The position numbers and the translations under genes are program-made. From DIGJ01 sp041821315 (GTDB lineage: Bacteria; Bacillota; Clostridia; Lachnospirales; Lachnospiraceae): DNA of 64,000 nt. This document shows positions 52,647-62,139 of this stretch, piece after piece (within the stretch, counting starts at the first letter, position 1; every line of letters begins with the position of its first letter). The stretch is taken from NCBI GenBank assembly GCA_041821315.1, contig JBGUEO010000003.1:62001-126000 (forward strand), written 5' to 3'. The notes below the pieces were generated by a model, which saw only the letters and a program-made list of their open reading frames with translations, had not been told where the DNA came from and did no database searches.

Positions 52647-54635
52647 ATGATGAATCAAGTGGAATTTTTAGAAAATGATATCTATTTTTTTGATATTTTT
52701 GACACTATTGTAAAGAGAAAAGTTGAACCAGAATATGTAAAAAAGTTATGGTGTAAAGAAATTAAGAAAAGATGCAAGATTAACAGTTCAATTGAAAATA
52801 TTTATAACATTCGAAATGAAAAAGAATGTCATCTATGCAAAGAAAATGAAAAAAATGGTTTTGACCAGGAATTTAAGTATGAGAGTTTATTAAATGAATT
52901 ATATACTTCTTATGGGCTTGATGGTAAAATAGATAAGTCTGATTTCAATCAAATAGCATATAATAGTGAGTTGAATTGTGAATTATTAGTACAAAGTGTG
53001 TGTGAAGATACGCTTGAACTATTAAAAGAATTAAAAAAGCGAAATAAAAAAATTATTTGCATTACAGATTTTTACATGCCAAAAGTTTTTTTGGAGCAGT
53101 TATTTGAATATCATGGAATAAAAGCGTATATTGATAAATTCTTTGTATCATCTGAGTATTTAATGACGAAAAGAAGTGGTTCTTTATATAGAAAGGTCTT
53201 GCAAGAGTTCCCAATTGCGGGGAAAAAGTATATTATGATTGGAGACAACCGTTATTCAGATATTGAGATGGCACAACGATTTGGTTTTTCAACAAAATGG
53301 TTGGATCGATCCTCTCAGGAAGCTTACTATCGAAAAATGGAGAATCAGCATAAAAGAGATGTTAAGGCGACGATTAATACTCTATATAATAATGTAAACC
53401 GTAGCAATTATGAGGATATTTCATTCAGCTTATATCAGTATATTGAGAAATTGTATTATTATTTGTTAAACAACAAAGTTCGTAATGTATTTTTTCTTTC
53501 ACGAGAAGGAGAATTTTTAAAAAAACTGTTTGAACAATATCAGCAAAATAGAGTTGAAAAAATCAATACACATTATTTTATGGTATCAAGAAAAGCAACC
53601 TTTATGGCATCGTTAGAGCCTTTAGAATCTGAAACATTTGAAATGATTTTTAGACAGTATATTCATATTTCCTTGTATGACTTTCTGATGAGCTTAGGTT
53701 TTCAGGAAATGGAAATTATCGATATTGCCAAAGAACTTAATATCGATTATAAAACAAAAGAAGAAGATTTCCCAAGATCCGTAACCTATGATAATTTATT
53801 GAAAAATGATACATTTTGCAGACTGTATGAAAGTAGGCGAACTGAACAAAAAAATAACTTTCTTATGTATATCCATTCGTTTGGTGTTGATATTGAGAAG
53901 GAAGGAATGTATTTAGTTGATGTCGGTTGGAAAGGTACAATACAGGACAATATATTTAAATTTTTAGATGAAAAAATAGAAGTTGTTGGATTGTATCTTG
54001 GGTTAGTAGCATTAGGTAAAAAACATGTTTATAATCGTAAGGTGGGATTGGTTTTTCAATGTACAGAAGGAAGAAGTACCTATTTTAATGTATATAATGA
54101 AAATAAATCAATTTTTGAAATCATTTTAGGAGCTTCTCATGGTAGTGCGGATTCTTATATTCGAATTGGAGATGAAATACAAGTTAAAACGGCAGAGCAA
54201 GAAAAAGAAGCTGAGTTATTTAGAAATCTTATTTCACCAATACAAAGTCACATATATTCTATATTTAAAGAGTTAAAAGATGAGTTGGAAATTAGAAAGT
54301 ATGATATTGACGGATTAGAAGAAACATGGGCGCACATTCATGCAAATATGGTGTACTTTCCAACAAAAGATCAAATTGAATTATTTTATAAGATTTATCA
54401 TTTTGAGAATTTCGGTGTATTTGAATTCACTAAGTTTAAGACACAAGATAAGTTGAGTTTATTGAAAAGAGTAAATAATTTAAGATTGCTTATAAAAGAT
54501 CATGGTAAATTCTTTGCGACGAGCTTTTGGGGAGTTATTGCCTTGAAAGATGCGGGATTATCATTTTTAATTAAAGTATATGGGAAGTATAAATACAAGA
54601 GATACTTTATGAAAGAAAGGGAAAATAACAAATGA
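52647..54635 (+). CDS. COG5610-type HAD hydrolase fused to glycan-locus domain
   Basis: A 662-residue protein. The N-terminal HAD phosphatase half (about 1-230) has motif I YFFDIFDTIV (D-x-F-D-T), motif II ICITDFYMP, the lysine region KRSGSLYRK, and motif IV MIGDNRYSDIEMAQRFGF. The second half (about 255-640) is homologous to the protein encoded at 47626, with FFLSREGEF and LVDVGWKGTIQDNIF. Such proteins are predicted hydrolases of polysaccharide loci with unknown substrate. The start, ATG at 52647, is 2 bases after the methyltransferase stop. The end overlaps the next gene by four bases. Confidence 0.75.
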   Translation: MMNQVEFLENDIYFFDIFDTIVKRKVEPEYVKKLWCKEIKKRCKINSSIENIYNIRNEKECHLCKENEKNGFDQEFKYESLLNELYTSYGLDGKIDKSDFNQIAYNSELNCELLVQSVCEDTLELLKELKKRNKKIICITDFYMPKVFLEQLFEYHGIKAYIDKFFVSSEYLMTKRSGSLYRKVLQEFPIAGKKYIMIGDNRYSDIEMAQRFGFSTKWLDRSSQEAYYRKMENQHKRDVKATINTLYNNVNRSNYEDISFSLYQYIEKLYYYLLNNKVRNVFFLSREGEFLKKLFEQYQQNRVEKINTHYFMVSRKATFMASLEPLESETFEMIFRQYIHISLYDFLMSLGFQEMEIIDIAKELNIDYKTKEEDFPRSVTYDNLLKNDTFCRLYESRRTEQKNNFLMYIHSFGVDIEKEGMYLVDVGWKGTIQDNIFKFLDEKIEVVGLYLGLVALGKKHVYNRKVGLVFQCTEGRSTYFNVYNENKSIFEIILGASHGSADSYIRIGDEIQVKTAEQEKEAELFRNLISPIQSHIYSIFKELKDELEIRKYDIDGLEETWAHIHANMVYFPTKDQIELFYKIYHFENFGVFEFTKFKTQDKLSLLKRVNNLRLLIKDHGKFFATSFWGVIALKDAGLSFLIKVYGKYKYKRYFMKERENNK

Positions 54636-55858
54636 AATGGTGCATTCTTTTAGGCTCTCCTGCTATTAGTGGCGGTACATATGTAATATTTGAACATGCT
54701 CTAAGAGCATTAGATAGCGGAATTTCTGTTACAATTGTTACAGAAGCAAAGGTAGATAAGTCAGAATTACAGTGGTATAAGGGAGCTGAAAAACTAGAAT
54801 GGAAAACGTACGAAGAAGTCAAGGATAGAGTATTTAATGTTTTGATTGCGACTTGGTGGCGTACAGTTTACGAAGCATATCGCATAAATGCAAAACATTA
54901 TGTCTATTTTGTTCAATCAATAGAATCAAAATTTTATGATGCAAACGAACTTCCAATCGTGCAGTTAGTTGAAGCAACGTATATGCTGCCATTTACTATT
55001 ATTACAGAAGCTACATGGATTAAAGATTATTTGTATGAAAAGTATAACAAAGTAGCTTATTTAGCGCATAATGGGATTCGGAAAGATATTTACACGGAAC
55101 AAGGGCAGTGTATTGCTCCTATAAATCCGGAGAAACTTCGTGTTTTAGTAGAAGGTCCTGTAAATGTTGGGTTTAAAAATATACCAAAAACAATTGAATT
55201 ATGTAAAGCCTCCAAAGCAGATGAAATTTGGTTAATGACATCATCAAATTTGAATCAATATGATGGCGTTGATAGGGTATTCTCTCGGGTTCCTATTTTT
55301 AAAACGCCTGAAATATACCGTTCTTGTGATGTTATTGTAAAACTTAGCTATGTAGAAGGCATGTTTGGTCCTCCTTTAGAAATGTTTCATTGTGGTGGAA
55401 CTACGATTACTTATAATGTTACAGGGCATGATGAATATATTGTGCATGATTATAATGGTTTTGTTGTTAAAACAGATGATGATCAAAAGGTGATAGAATA
55501 TATTAATCAGCTGAAAGATGATTCGGACTGCCTTGTACGTTTAAAAGATGGCGCTCAGAAAACCGCCGCTTCATGGAATGGTTGGGATGAGGCAGCCAAA
55601 AAGTTTAGAGATATAATTGTAGAAATCTGTAATGGAAAAGAAGAATGTCAAAAAGTAATTGATGATGAGTCAAAATTTCATTTTAGAAGCTATGTCATTG
55701 CTGAAGATTATTTAAATGAGCTAAAGGCAATGAAGCAAACACAAATAAGCAAAAAAATGCTATTTCGACTTAAGTCAAAATTTCCACATCAATGGAAGAG
55801 AAAACTAAAAAAATCAAAAATTGTGATAAAGATTTGGTCAATTATAAATGGATATTAG
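54632..55858 (+). CDS. GT-B glycosyltransferase
   Basis: A 408-residue GT-B-fold enzyme. The N-terminal half begins MKWCILLGSPAISGGTYVIFEHALRAL; the segment AHNGIRKDIY links the domains; and the donor-binding half has LRVLVEGPVNVGFKN and YVEGMFGPPLEMFHCGGTTITYNVTGHDEYIVHDYNGFVV. The pattern is like rhamnosyl- or related transferases of S-layer glycan loci, but the sugar cannot be read. ATG overlaps the previous stop (ATGA), so translation is coupled. Confidence 0.82.
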   Translation: MKWCILLGSPAISGGTYVIFEHALRALDSGISVTIVTEAKVDKSELQWYKGAEKLEWKTYEEVKDRVFNVLIATWWRTVYEAYRINAKHYVYFVQSIESKFYDANELPIVQLVEATYMLPFTIITEATWIKDYLYEKYNKVAYLAHNGIRKDIYTEQGQCIAPINPEKLRVLVEGPVNVGFKNIPKTIELCKASKADEIWLMTSSNLNQYDGVDRVFSRVPIFKTPEIYRSCDVIVKLSYVEGMFGPPLEMFHCGGTTITYNVTGHDEYIVHDYNGFVVKTDDDQKVIEYINQLKDDSDCLVRLKDGAQKTAASWNGWDEAAKKFRDIIVEICNGKEECQKVIDDESKFHFRSYVIAEDYLNELKAMKQTQISKKMLFRLKSKFPHQWKRKLKKSKIVIKIWSIINGY

Positions 55859-55878
55859 AATTAAAGGGGATATATATC

Positions 55879-57678
55879 ATGAACAAAAAGAGTAAAATTA
55901 TCAAATATTTAATGTATGCCATGGGTATATTCGTAATCTTCTATATATCCTATCAATTTGTCAATATAATTATGCCGGACAACCAGTTTGTATTTGATAC
56001 GAGCGAATCGGAAATTGGTAATATTTCACTTTATGCTTATCATAAAGGTGGCATAAAGTTTGATTTACAAAAGATGGATGATAAGACCTATTTTGTAAAC
56101 GTTGATAAAAAGATATACGGGAAAGAATATAAAATATATGTCGATACCGATGCAAATCATTCCATAAAAAGTGTTATGTTAAATGATAATTTGGTTGATA
56201 AAAAATCGAATAATTTTTATAAAATAAGTGATTTGACAAGTTTTTCGTATTATACTAATCTAGTTGTAATAAGAGAAAGAAATTTAGGCATGAAAAAGCT
56301 AGTATTGATCGTTTTAATTTTCCTAATTTTTTCGTGTATTTTTTCATTTACCTATTATTATACAAAAAAAAGAAATCATAAATTTTGGGAAAAATTCATA
56401 TATTCCAGCAGCAGTCTAAAGTTGATTGGGTATAAACCGATTTTGTTATCTGTCCTGATTACGCTACTATCAATTATTATATATCATGGGTGTGATTTGA
56501 ACTCAATAGCAGATTCCATCGTAATGCAACAAAAGGGAGTTGATGTTTATCAGCTCATTGCTTCGGTTGATACGATTAAGGGAGTTGGCATGAAATTGTG
56601 GTCATATGATTTTGTAATGTTAATATTCTATGATTTATCAATGACAATAAATAGGCTGTTTTTGCCATTATTTAATCCAAATTCATATCATATTGTTCAA
56701 GTGGTTCTCTTTAAAATAGTCAATATCTTACTGATGAACTTAACGATACTAGCTATACTTAGCTTCCTTTATGACGAAGGTTATATAAAAGAAAAATCAA
56801 AGATAAGAACCATATATTTTTGGTCTATATTTAATCCGTTAACATTTTATATTTCTATTCTATTTATTCAGTTGGATGCCTTTCCAGCATACTGTTTAAC
56901 GATTGGAATTTTGCTATTATCAAAGTTAAAGAATAACTATTGCTTATCTGCATTATTTCTTACATGGGGAATAGCATCAAAGACACAATTATTTCTCGTT
57001 ATACCAGTTATTCTTTTATTGATTTTTTTCGAAGCTGTAAAAAACAAACGATTATTTTGGCAATATTATTTTTTCTTAATAATAAATGTATCATTTTGTT
57101 TAGTAATACCTAGACTTGCTAATACAACAATTAAATATGCCTTGAGTAATATTCCTCAAGCTGAAAGAGCTTGGTTTACCGTTATTCAATACGCTCCGCA
57201 GGTATACCTTTATATTACAATCTTTTTCCTTGTTTTATTTATGTTGTTTAATGTATTTCATATCAATTTAGAGATTGAAATAAATAATTTTATTTTGAGC
57301 ACCTTGTATTATATAGCGATTATATGTTTGCTATTATCATTTTCCATACTAAGTACGCCGTCTACAATGATTCAAACATTAGCAGCTTTTGTTTTGATAT
57401 TTACATTTTCTAAAGATAATTTACAACGATTCTTTATCGCGTTATTTGCATTATTAATTGTATTTTCAGAGATGTTTGGTAGCGTAGGAGATATAACTGC
57501 TTCACTTAGATTCTTTGGAAAGACATCGTTATTTGTTCAATTTGAAGCAGCATTAGGAACAAGCCCACAAGGAGTAAAATGGATATCGGTACTCTTTACA
57601 ATTGCACATTCAGCAATGTTGGCGTATGCAATTTATTTTTATCAAAAAAGTCAAGAAGTTTTAAAATTTAGAAGATAA
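55879..57678 (+). CDS. GT-C-like polytopic membrane protein
   Basis: A 599-residue membrane protein. Helix 1 (about 7-30) is followed by an extracytoplasmic domain (about 32-140) and roughly eleven more helices. The pattern of helices with short external motifs such as FIQLDAFPAYCLTIGILLL and WGIASKTQLFLVIPVILL resembles GT-C glycosyltransferases that use polyprenyl-phosphate sugars. No catalytic D-D or D-E pair is certain. It may add a side-chain sugar outside the membrane. AAGGGGA lies 8 bases before ATG 55879. Confidence 0.65.
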   Translation: MNKKSKIIKYLMYAMGIFVIFYISYQFVNIIMPDNQFVFDTSESEIGNISLYAYHKGGIKFDLQKMDDKTYFVNVDKKIYGKEYKIYVDTDANHSIKSVMLNDNLVDKKSNNFYKISDLTSFSYYTNLVVIRERNLGMKKLVLIVLIFLIFSCIFSFTYYYTKKRNHKFWEKFIYSSSSLKLIGYKPILLSVLITLLSIIIYHGCDLNSIADSIVMQQKGVDVYQLIASVDTIKGVGMKLWSYDFVMLIFYDLSMTINRLFLPLFNPNSYHIVQVVLFKIVNILLMNLTILAILSFLYDEGYIKEKSKIRTIYFWSIFNPLTFYISILFIQLDAFPAYCLTIGILLLSKLKNNYCLSALFLTWGIASKTQLFLVIPVILLLIFFEAVKNKRLFWQYYFFLIINVSFCLVIPRLANTTIKYALSNIPQAERAWFTVIQYAPQVYLYITIFFLVLFMLFNVFHINLEIEINNFILSTLYYIAIICLLLSFSILSTPSTMIQTLAAFVLIFTFSKDNLQRFFIALFALLIVFSEMFGSVGDITASLRFFGKTSLFVQFEAALGTSPQGVKWISVLFTIAHSAMLAYAIYFYQKSQEVLKFRR

Positions 57679-57718
57679 GTACGGGAATAGTGTAATAGAA
57701 GGATAGAAGGAGCTGCTA

Positions 57719-58116
57719 TTGGGTTTGTTCAGATTATTTATGAAAAATAAAAATGTACATCCATTCGTATTTTTGACGATTTTAGGAATTGCTGTTAGAG
57801 CGGGATATGAAAGATTTATATAGCAATCCCAATTATCCGCATTATGAAACTATAATACGCAAAGGGAAATTAACGGAAACAGCATATGCTTGGGATACTT
57901 TTGTGAAAATGGATAAAATTTGGTAAAATGCCATGGATTAGTTTTGGGCTTTCTATATTTTTGATAGGATTCTTCGTAATTGGAATATTTGGATCACCGA
58001 TCGAAGCTGCAAGACATACACTTTACGTTATTCCTCTAATTACTATCGTCTTAATTACTTGGCTTAGTTCTTTTTATAATTTCAAGTTCGTAGATAGAAA
58101 AAGTCCTCAGTACTAG
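57719..58116 (+). pseudogene. Remnant of a polytopic membrane protein gene
   Basis: Three short coherent reading frames lie in a row. 57719 on reads LGLFRLFMKNKNVHPFVFLTILGIAVRAGY, then stop. 57807-57926 reads MKDLYSNPNYPHYETIIRKGKLTETAYAWD, then stop. 57928-58116 reads MPWISFGLSIFLIGFFVIGIFGSPIEAARHTLYVIPLITIVLITWL, the last two helices of a membrane protein. This is what is left of a larger gene, probably a glycosyltransferase-type membrane protein, after deletion and frameshift. The last 62-residue piece resembles the C-terminal end of such proteins and might still be expressed. Confidence 0.6.
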
Positions 58117-58152
58117 TATTATAACAAAGTTAAAATAGAGAGGAGTGTAAAG

Positions 58153-58193
58153 ATGTTTTCGATATGAGATACATCTTTATGAAAAACAAATGA
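58153..58193 (+). other. Two mini-ORFs overlapping ATGA into the GT2 gene
   Basis: After a good site (GAGGAGTG) comes ATG 58153, encoding MFSI and stopping at TGA 58165-58167. This overlaps ATG 58164, which encodes MRYIFMKNK and stops at TGA 58191-58193, which in turn overlaps the start of the GT2 gene at 58190. The GT2 gene has no ribosome site of its own, so ribosomes probably reach it by re-initiation. Confidence 0.5.
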
Positions 58194-59212
58194 AAAAAAT
58201 AAGTATTGTAGTACCATGTTATAATGAAGAAAAAAGTGTGCATACAATGCATTCAGTTATCACAAAATTATTCCAAGAAGAACTTAGAAAGTATGATTAT
58301 GAACTTATATTTTGCGACGATTATTCAACAGATAAAACAAGAGATGAATTAAAACAAATCTGTACAAAAGACAAGAAGGTCAAAGCAATCTTAAATTCCA
58401 AGAATTTCGGATTTAATCGTAACGTATTCTATGGATTAACACAAGGCACTGGTGATGTAGTATTTCTTGTCTTTGGCGATTTGCAAGATCCACCAGAACT
58501 TTTGCCGGAATTTGTAAAACGGTGGGAAGAGGGATATAAGGTAATTATAGGACAAAAATCACATAGTGATGAGAATAAATTTGTATATTTTTGTAGAACC
58601 GTATTTTATAAGGTGATGGACAAGTTATCCTTAGTAAAGCAAACAGAGCATTTTAATGGGTTTGGGTTATATGATAAAATGTTCATAGACGTATTGAGGG
58701 GAATTGATGATCCGAATCCATATTTAAAAGGAATCGTTGGTGAGTTTGGTATGCACCAGTATATATTGAAATACAATCAACATGAAAGTGCAAGAGGAAA
58801 ATCGAATTTTAATTTTTCAAAGTATTATGATGTGGCTATGCTTGGAATTACCTCCTATACAAAGTCATTAATGCGTTTAGCAACATTTGTCGGTGGGTTG
58901 TTGGGTATTTTAAGTACGATTTTTGCAATTATTATTTTTATATGTAAATTGGCTGATTGGAATGGTTTTCCAGCAGGCTTGCCGAGTATTATAATTGGTG
59001 TATTTTTTATCGGTGCAGTTGAATTATTTTTTATGGGAATCTTAGGAGAATATATATTGAGCATTAATACTAGAATGTTAAAACGCCCTTTGGTTGTTCC
59101 AGAAGAAAAATTGAATTTTCAAAATATATTAGAAGAGAATAGGGAAGAAAACAATGCTACAAATGCTGATACAATCTTGGGCGAAAACAGAGAATACGAT
59201 AAATTCGACTGA
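58190..59212 (+). CDS. GtrB-like polyprenyl-phosphate glycosyltransferase
   Basis: A 340-residue GT2 enzyme: the N-terminal GT-A domain ISIVVPCYNEEKSV, LIFCDDYSTDKT, FLVFGDLQDPPELLPEFVKRW (D-x-Q metal site), and RGKSNFNFSKYY, followed by two C-terminal membrane helices (about 228-255 and 265-290). This is the layout of GtrB/DPM-type enzymes, which load glucose or another sugar onto undecaprenyl phosphate. That would supply a GT-C-type transferase such as the one encoded at 55879. Translation is probably coupled to two mini-ORFs upstream. Confidence 0.88.
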   Translation: MKKISIVVPCYNEEKSVHTMHSVITKLFQEELRKYDYELIFCDDYSTDKTRDELKQICTKDKKVKAILNSKNFGFNRNVFYGLTQGTGDVVFLVFGDLQDPPELLPEFVKRWEEGYKVIIGQKSHSDENKFVYFCRTVFYKVMDKLSLVKQTEHFNGFGLYDKMFIDVLRGIDDPNPYLKGIVGEFGMHQYILKYNQHESARGKSNFNFSKYYDVAMLGITSYTKSLMRLATFVGGLLGILSTIFAIIIFICKLADWNGFPAGLPSIIIGVFFIGAVELFFMGILGEYILSINTRMLKRPLVVPEEKLNFQNILEENREENNATNADTILGENREYDKFD

Positions 59213-60524
59213 GGAAATAATTGATTGGGTAAAAAAAACAAATGATTCATTGGTTGTAAATATAGATGCAAATAAGTTATCAGACAGTTCATTTTGGTTC
59301 CACGATGAAGAAAAAGGAATTATTACCAATAATAACAATAGTTTCTTTTTGATTCAAGGCATTCAAGTTAAGAAAAACGACGAAATACTGATGGAGCAAC
59401 CAATAATATTGCAAAATGAGATTGGTTATCTAGGTGTAATATGCAAGGAGATAAAGGGTACTCTTTATTTTCTTATGCAGGCGAAGATAGAACCAGGAAA
59501 TATTAATAAAGTTCAAATATCACCTACGATTCAAGCAACAAAGAGTAATTTTACAAGGAAACATGGTGGTGACATCCCTGCTTACCTTGAATATTTTATG
59601 AATGTAAATGAACATATGGTAATCGTTGACCAGATACAATCGGAACAATCTTCACGGTTCTATAAAAAAAGAAATCGCAACATTATAATTAAGGTTAATA
59701 CGGATATTGAAATCCTGCCATCTCATAGATGGATGACCTTGGGGCAGATGAAACAGTTAATGAAATATGATAACTTGGTGAACATGGATACACGAACGGT
59801 GTTATCTTGTTTACCATACAGTTTGATGGATAAAGGAAGTGAGGCGTTATCCATCTATTTTAAGGATAGCGCTCTATACAGATCCATATTTGAACGAAAC
59901 AATATGGTAGAATTAACAGTAGTGTATAATTATATAAATAATTATAAGATGTTTGATGATACTAGAGAGCGGTTAGTTCCACTTTCTGAATTGGGAAAAT
60001 GGGATATCATAGATGAGGGTATTCATTGTAAAGAAAAGTATAGTTTTAGTGTGAAATATTTTGATATAGAAGTAGAGGGAAGAGAAGTTAGAAAATGGAC
60101 ACAGCCCCTGTTTAAAGCGGAGGGGATTGCAACGTTTGGATTACTAACATCAATTCGAGATGGTGTTCGAAAATTTTTAGTACATGCAGAACCAGAGATT
60201 GGATGTTTTGATAAAATTGAATTAGGGTCAACGATTCAAAGGGAAGCAGTTTGTATGAAGAAAGAGGATATCATTCAAAAACTATTTTTACAACAATATG
60301 AACGTAGAAAAGGTATTCTTTATGATGTTATTTTATCAGAAGAGGGTGGACGTTTTTATCATGAACAGAATCGTAATATTATTATGGATGTCTGTAATGA
60401 GAAGATACCGGACTTACCAGAAGGGTATTTTTGGGTGAGTTATTCAACATTAAATATATTAACTCAAGTGAATAATTGCGTTAATATTCAATTGCGAAAT
60501 TTGTTGTCTTTGCTGGAGGTGTGA
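59154..60524 (+). CDS. NDP-hexose 2,3-dehydratase
   Basis: A 456-residue protein of the TylCVI/EryBVI/SpnO family. It removes the 2-hydroxyl from NDP-4-keto-6-deoxyglucose to start 2-deoxy-sugar formation. It has the internal duplication of the family. The first copy has EQPIILQNEIGYLGVICKEI, FLMQAKIEPGNINKVQISPTIQATKSNFTRKHGG; the second has WTQPLFKAEGIATFGLLTS, FLVHAEPEIGCFDKIELGSTIQ. This is unusual outside secondary-metabolite clusters. The start lies within the GtrB gene (59-base overlap), with AGGGAAG 7 bases before the ATG. Confidence 0.9.
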   Translation: MLQMLIQSWAKTENTINSTEEIIDWVKKTNDSLVVNIDANKLSDSSFWFHDEEKGIITNNNNSFFLIQGIQVKKNDEILMEQPIILQNEIGYLGVICKEIKGTLYFLMQAKIEPGNINKVQISPTIQATKSNFTRKHGGDIPAYLEYFMNVNEHMVIVDQIQSEQSSRFYKKRNRNIIIKVNTDIEILPSHRWMTLGQMKQLMKYDNLVNMDTRTVLSCLPYSLMDKGSEALSIYFKDSALYRSIFERNNMVELTVVYNYINNYKMFDDTRERLVPLSELGKWDIIDEGIHCKEKYSFSVKYFDIEVEGREVRKWTQPLFKAEGIATFGLLTSIRDGVRKFLVHAEPEIGCFDKIELGSTIQREAVCMKKEDIIQKLFLQQYERRKGILYDVILSEEGGRFYHEQNRNIIMDVCNEKIPDLPEGYFWVSYSTLNILTQVNNCVNIQLRNLLSLLEV

Positions 60525-60526
60525 AA

Positions 60527-61540
60527 GTGAAAAAAACAAGAATTGGGATTTTGAGTCCTTCTAATATAGCATTTAATCGGTTCTTACCATCATTAATGAA
60601 GTTAGATGAGTTTGAGTATGTAGGAATAGCTTTAGCAAATCAAGAGGAATGGTTTAAGTCGAGTGGAACACTATCGGATGATTTGCGAAAAGTTGATCAA
60701 GAAAAAGCACAGAAGTTTGTTGATAACTATGGGGGCGCAATCTTTGATAGTTATTTCGATTTGTTAAATGATACCAGTATTGATGCGGTGTATATACCGT
60801 TACCACCACAGCTACATTTTGAATGGGTGAAAAAGGCATTTGTAGCAGGAAAACATGTTTTAGTGGAAAAGCCGTCCACTACAAATTATAACGATACGGT
60901 TTTGTTAACACAAATCGCTGAAGAGAAGCAATTAGCATTTCATGAGAATTATATGTTTCAGTACCACAATCAGTTGCATGTGATTGAACAGATGATTCAA
61001 AGTGGAGAACTTGGAGAAATCAGAGGATATAAAATGACGTTTGGCTTCCCTTTGCGGCATGAAAATGATTTTCGATATAATAAAAGTTTGGGGGGAGGGG
61101 CACTGCTGGATTGTGGAGGTTACCCCATAAAATTAGCTTCCATTCTATTAGGGGAAACAGCCCAAATTGTGCACTCAAAACTAAACTGCACGAAAGCATT
61201 TGAAGTAGATATGTTTGGTAGCGTTGTGATGGAAAACAACGACGGAATTGTAGCGCAAATTTTATTTGGAATGGATAATGCATATCAATGTCAGCTAGAA
61301 GTATGGGGTAGTAAGATGACATTAATTGCTCCGCGTATTTTTACAGCGGGGGCGGATATTCATCCAACGCTTACGTTAAAATCATCGTCTGACGAATGTG
61401 TAAAACAGATAGATTGTGATGATCAGTTCCTTAACTCAATCCAACATTTTAAAAAATGCATCGAACAGCAGGAGGTTCGAACCAAGAACTATAAAGCAAT
61501 TCGAAAACAGTCAGAATTGGTCGAAAGGGTTAAGGTCTAG
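60527..61540 (+). CDS. Gfo/Idh/MocA oxidoreductase, likely NDP-sugar 3-ketoreductase
   Basis: A 337-residue NAD(P)-dependent oxidoreductase. The N-terminal Rossmann domain begins TRIGILSPSNIAFNRFLPSL, then AVYIPLPPQLHFEWVKKAFVAGKHVLVEKPS with the EKP lysine motif, then FHENYMFQYHNQ and GGGALLDCGGYPIKLASILLG. In deoxysugar pathways the partner of the 2,3-dehydratase is such a 3-ketoreductase (TylCII, SpnN), which fits its place directly after that gene. Start GTG 60527 is 7 bases after GGAGG; GTG 60521 is too close. Confidence 0.88.
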   Translation: MKKTRIGILSPSNIAFNRFLPSLMKLDEFEYVGIALANQEEWFKSSGTLSDDLRKVDQEKAQKFVDNYGGAIFDSYFDLLNDTSIDAVYIPLPPQLHFEWVKKAFVAGKHVLVEKPSTTNYNDTVLLTQIAEEKQLAFHENYMFQYHNQLHVIEQMIQSGELGEIRGYKMTFGFPLRHENDFRYNKSLGGGALLDCGGYPIKLASILLGETAQIVHSKLNCTKAFEVDMFGSVVMENNDGIVAQILFGMDNAYQCQLEVWGSKMTLIAPRIFTAGADIHPTLTLKSSSDECVKQIDCDDQFLNSIQHFKKCIEQQEVRTKNYKAIRKQSELVERVKV

Positions 61541-61554
61541 AAGGGAGCAGATAA

Positions 61555-62115
61555 ATGAATATTACAGATTTAGAATTTGATGGGGTAAAGATAATTGAAC
61601 CAACTTATTTTGAGGATTATCGAGGTTATTATTGCGAAACCTATTCGGAAAGAACGCTAAAAAAAGAGCTGGGAGTCGACACCGTTTTTGTGCAGGACAA
61701 CCACTTTTTATCCTTGAAAAGAGGAACCATTCGCGGCATACATTTTCAGAATAATCCGAAAGCCCAGACGAAATTACTAAGATGTACAAGGGGAAGTTTA
61801 CTTGATGTTGTGGTTGATTTGAGAAGAGGATCGGATACATTTGGAAAATGGATTTCAGTTATCCTAACCGCAGAAAACAGAAAGCAGATCTATATTCCAC
61901 AAGGATATGGTCATGCCTGTATTTCTTTGGAGGATAATACGGAAGGTCAATACAAAGTGGATGCATTGTATGAACCTACCTTAGATAGAGCGATTGCTTG
62001 GAATGATCCTTTTATAAACATCGAATGGACAATCAATAATAAAGATATTATAGTATCGGATAAAGATAAAAAAGCCCCAACACTGGCTGAAAGTGACGTT
62101 AATTTTATTTTATAA
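61555..62115 (+). CDS. rmlC: dTDP-4-keto-sugar 3,5-epimerase (RmlC family)
   Basis: A 186-residue cupin epimerase. Features: DYRGYYCETYSE, QDNHFLSLKRGTIRGIHFQ with the catalytic histidine, LLDVVVDLRRGSDTFGKW with the partner aspartate, YIPQGYGHACISLEDN, and YKVDALYEP near the tyrosine position. It inverts carbon 3 and/or 5 of the keto-sugar, so the product is likely an L-sugar. Given the neighbours, the substrate is probably the 2,6-dideoxy-4-keto intermediate rather than the rhamnose precursor; this is inference. GGGAG precedes the ATG. Confidence 0.9.
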   Translation: MNITDLEFDGVKIIEPTYFEDYRGYYCETYSERTLKKELGVDTVFVQDNHFLSLKRGTIRGIHFQNNPKAQTKLLRCTRGSLLDVVVDLRRGSDTFGKWISVILTAENRKQIYIPQGYGHACISLEDNTEGQYKVDALYEPTLDRAIAWNDPFINIEWTINNKDIIVSDKDKKAPTLAESDVNFIL

Positions 62116-62139
62116 ATCAGGAAGGAGGATTAACTCAAT

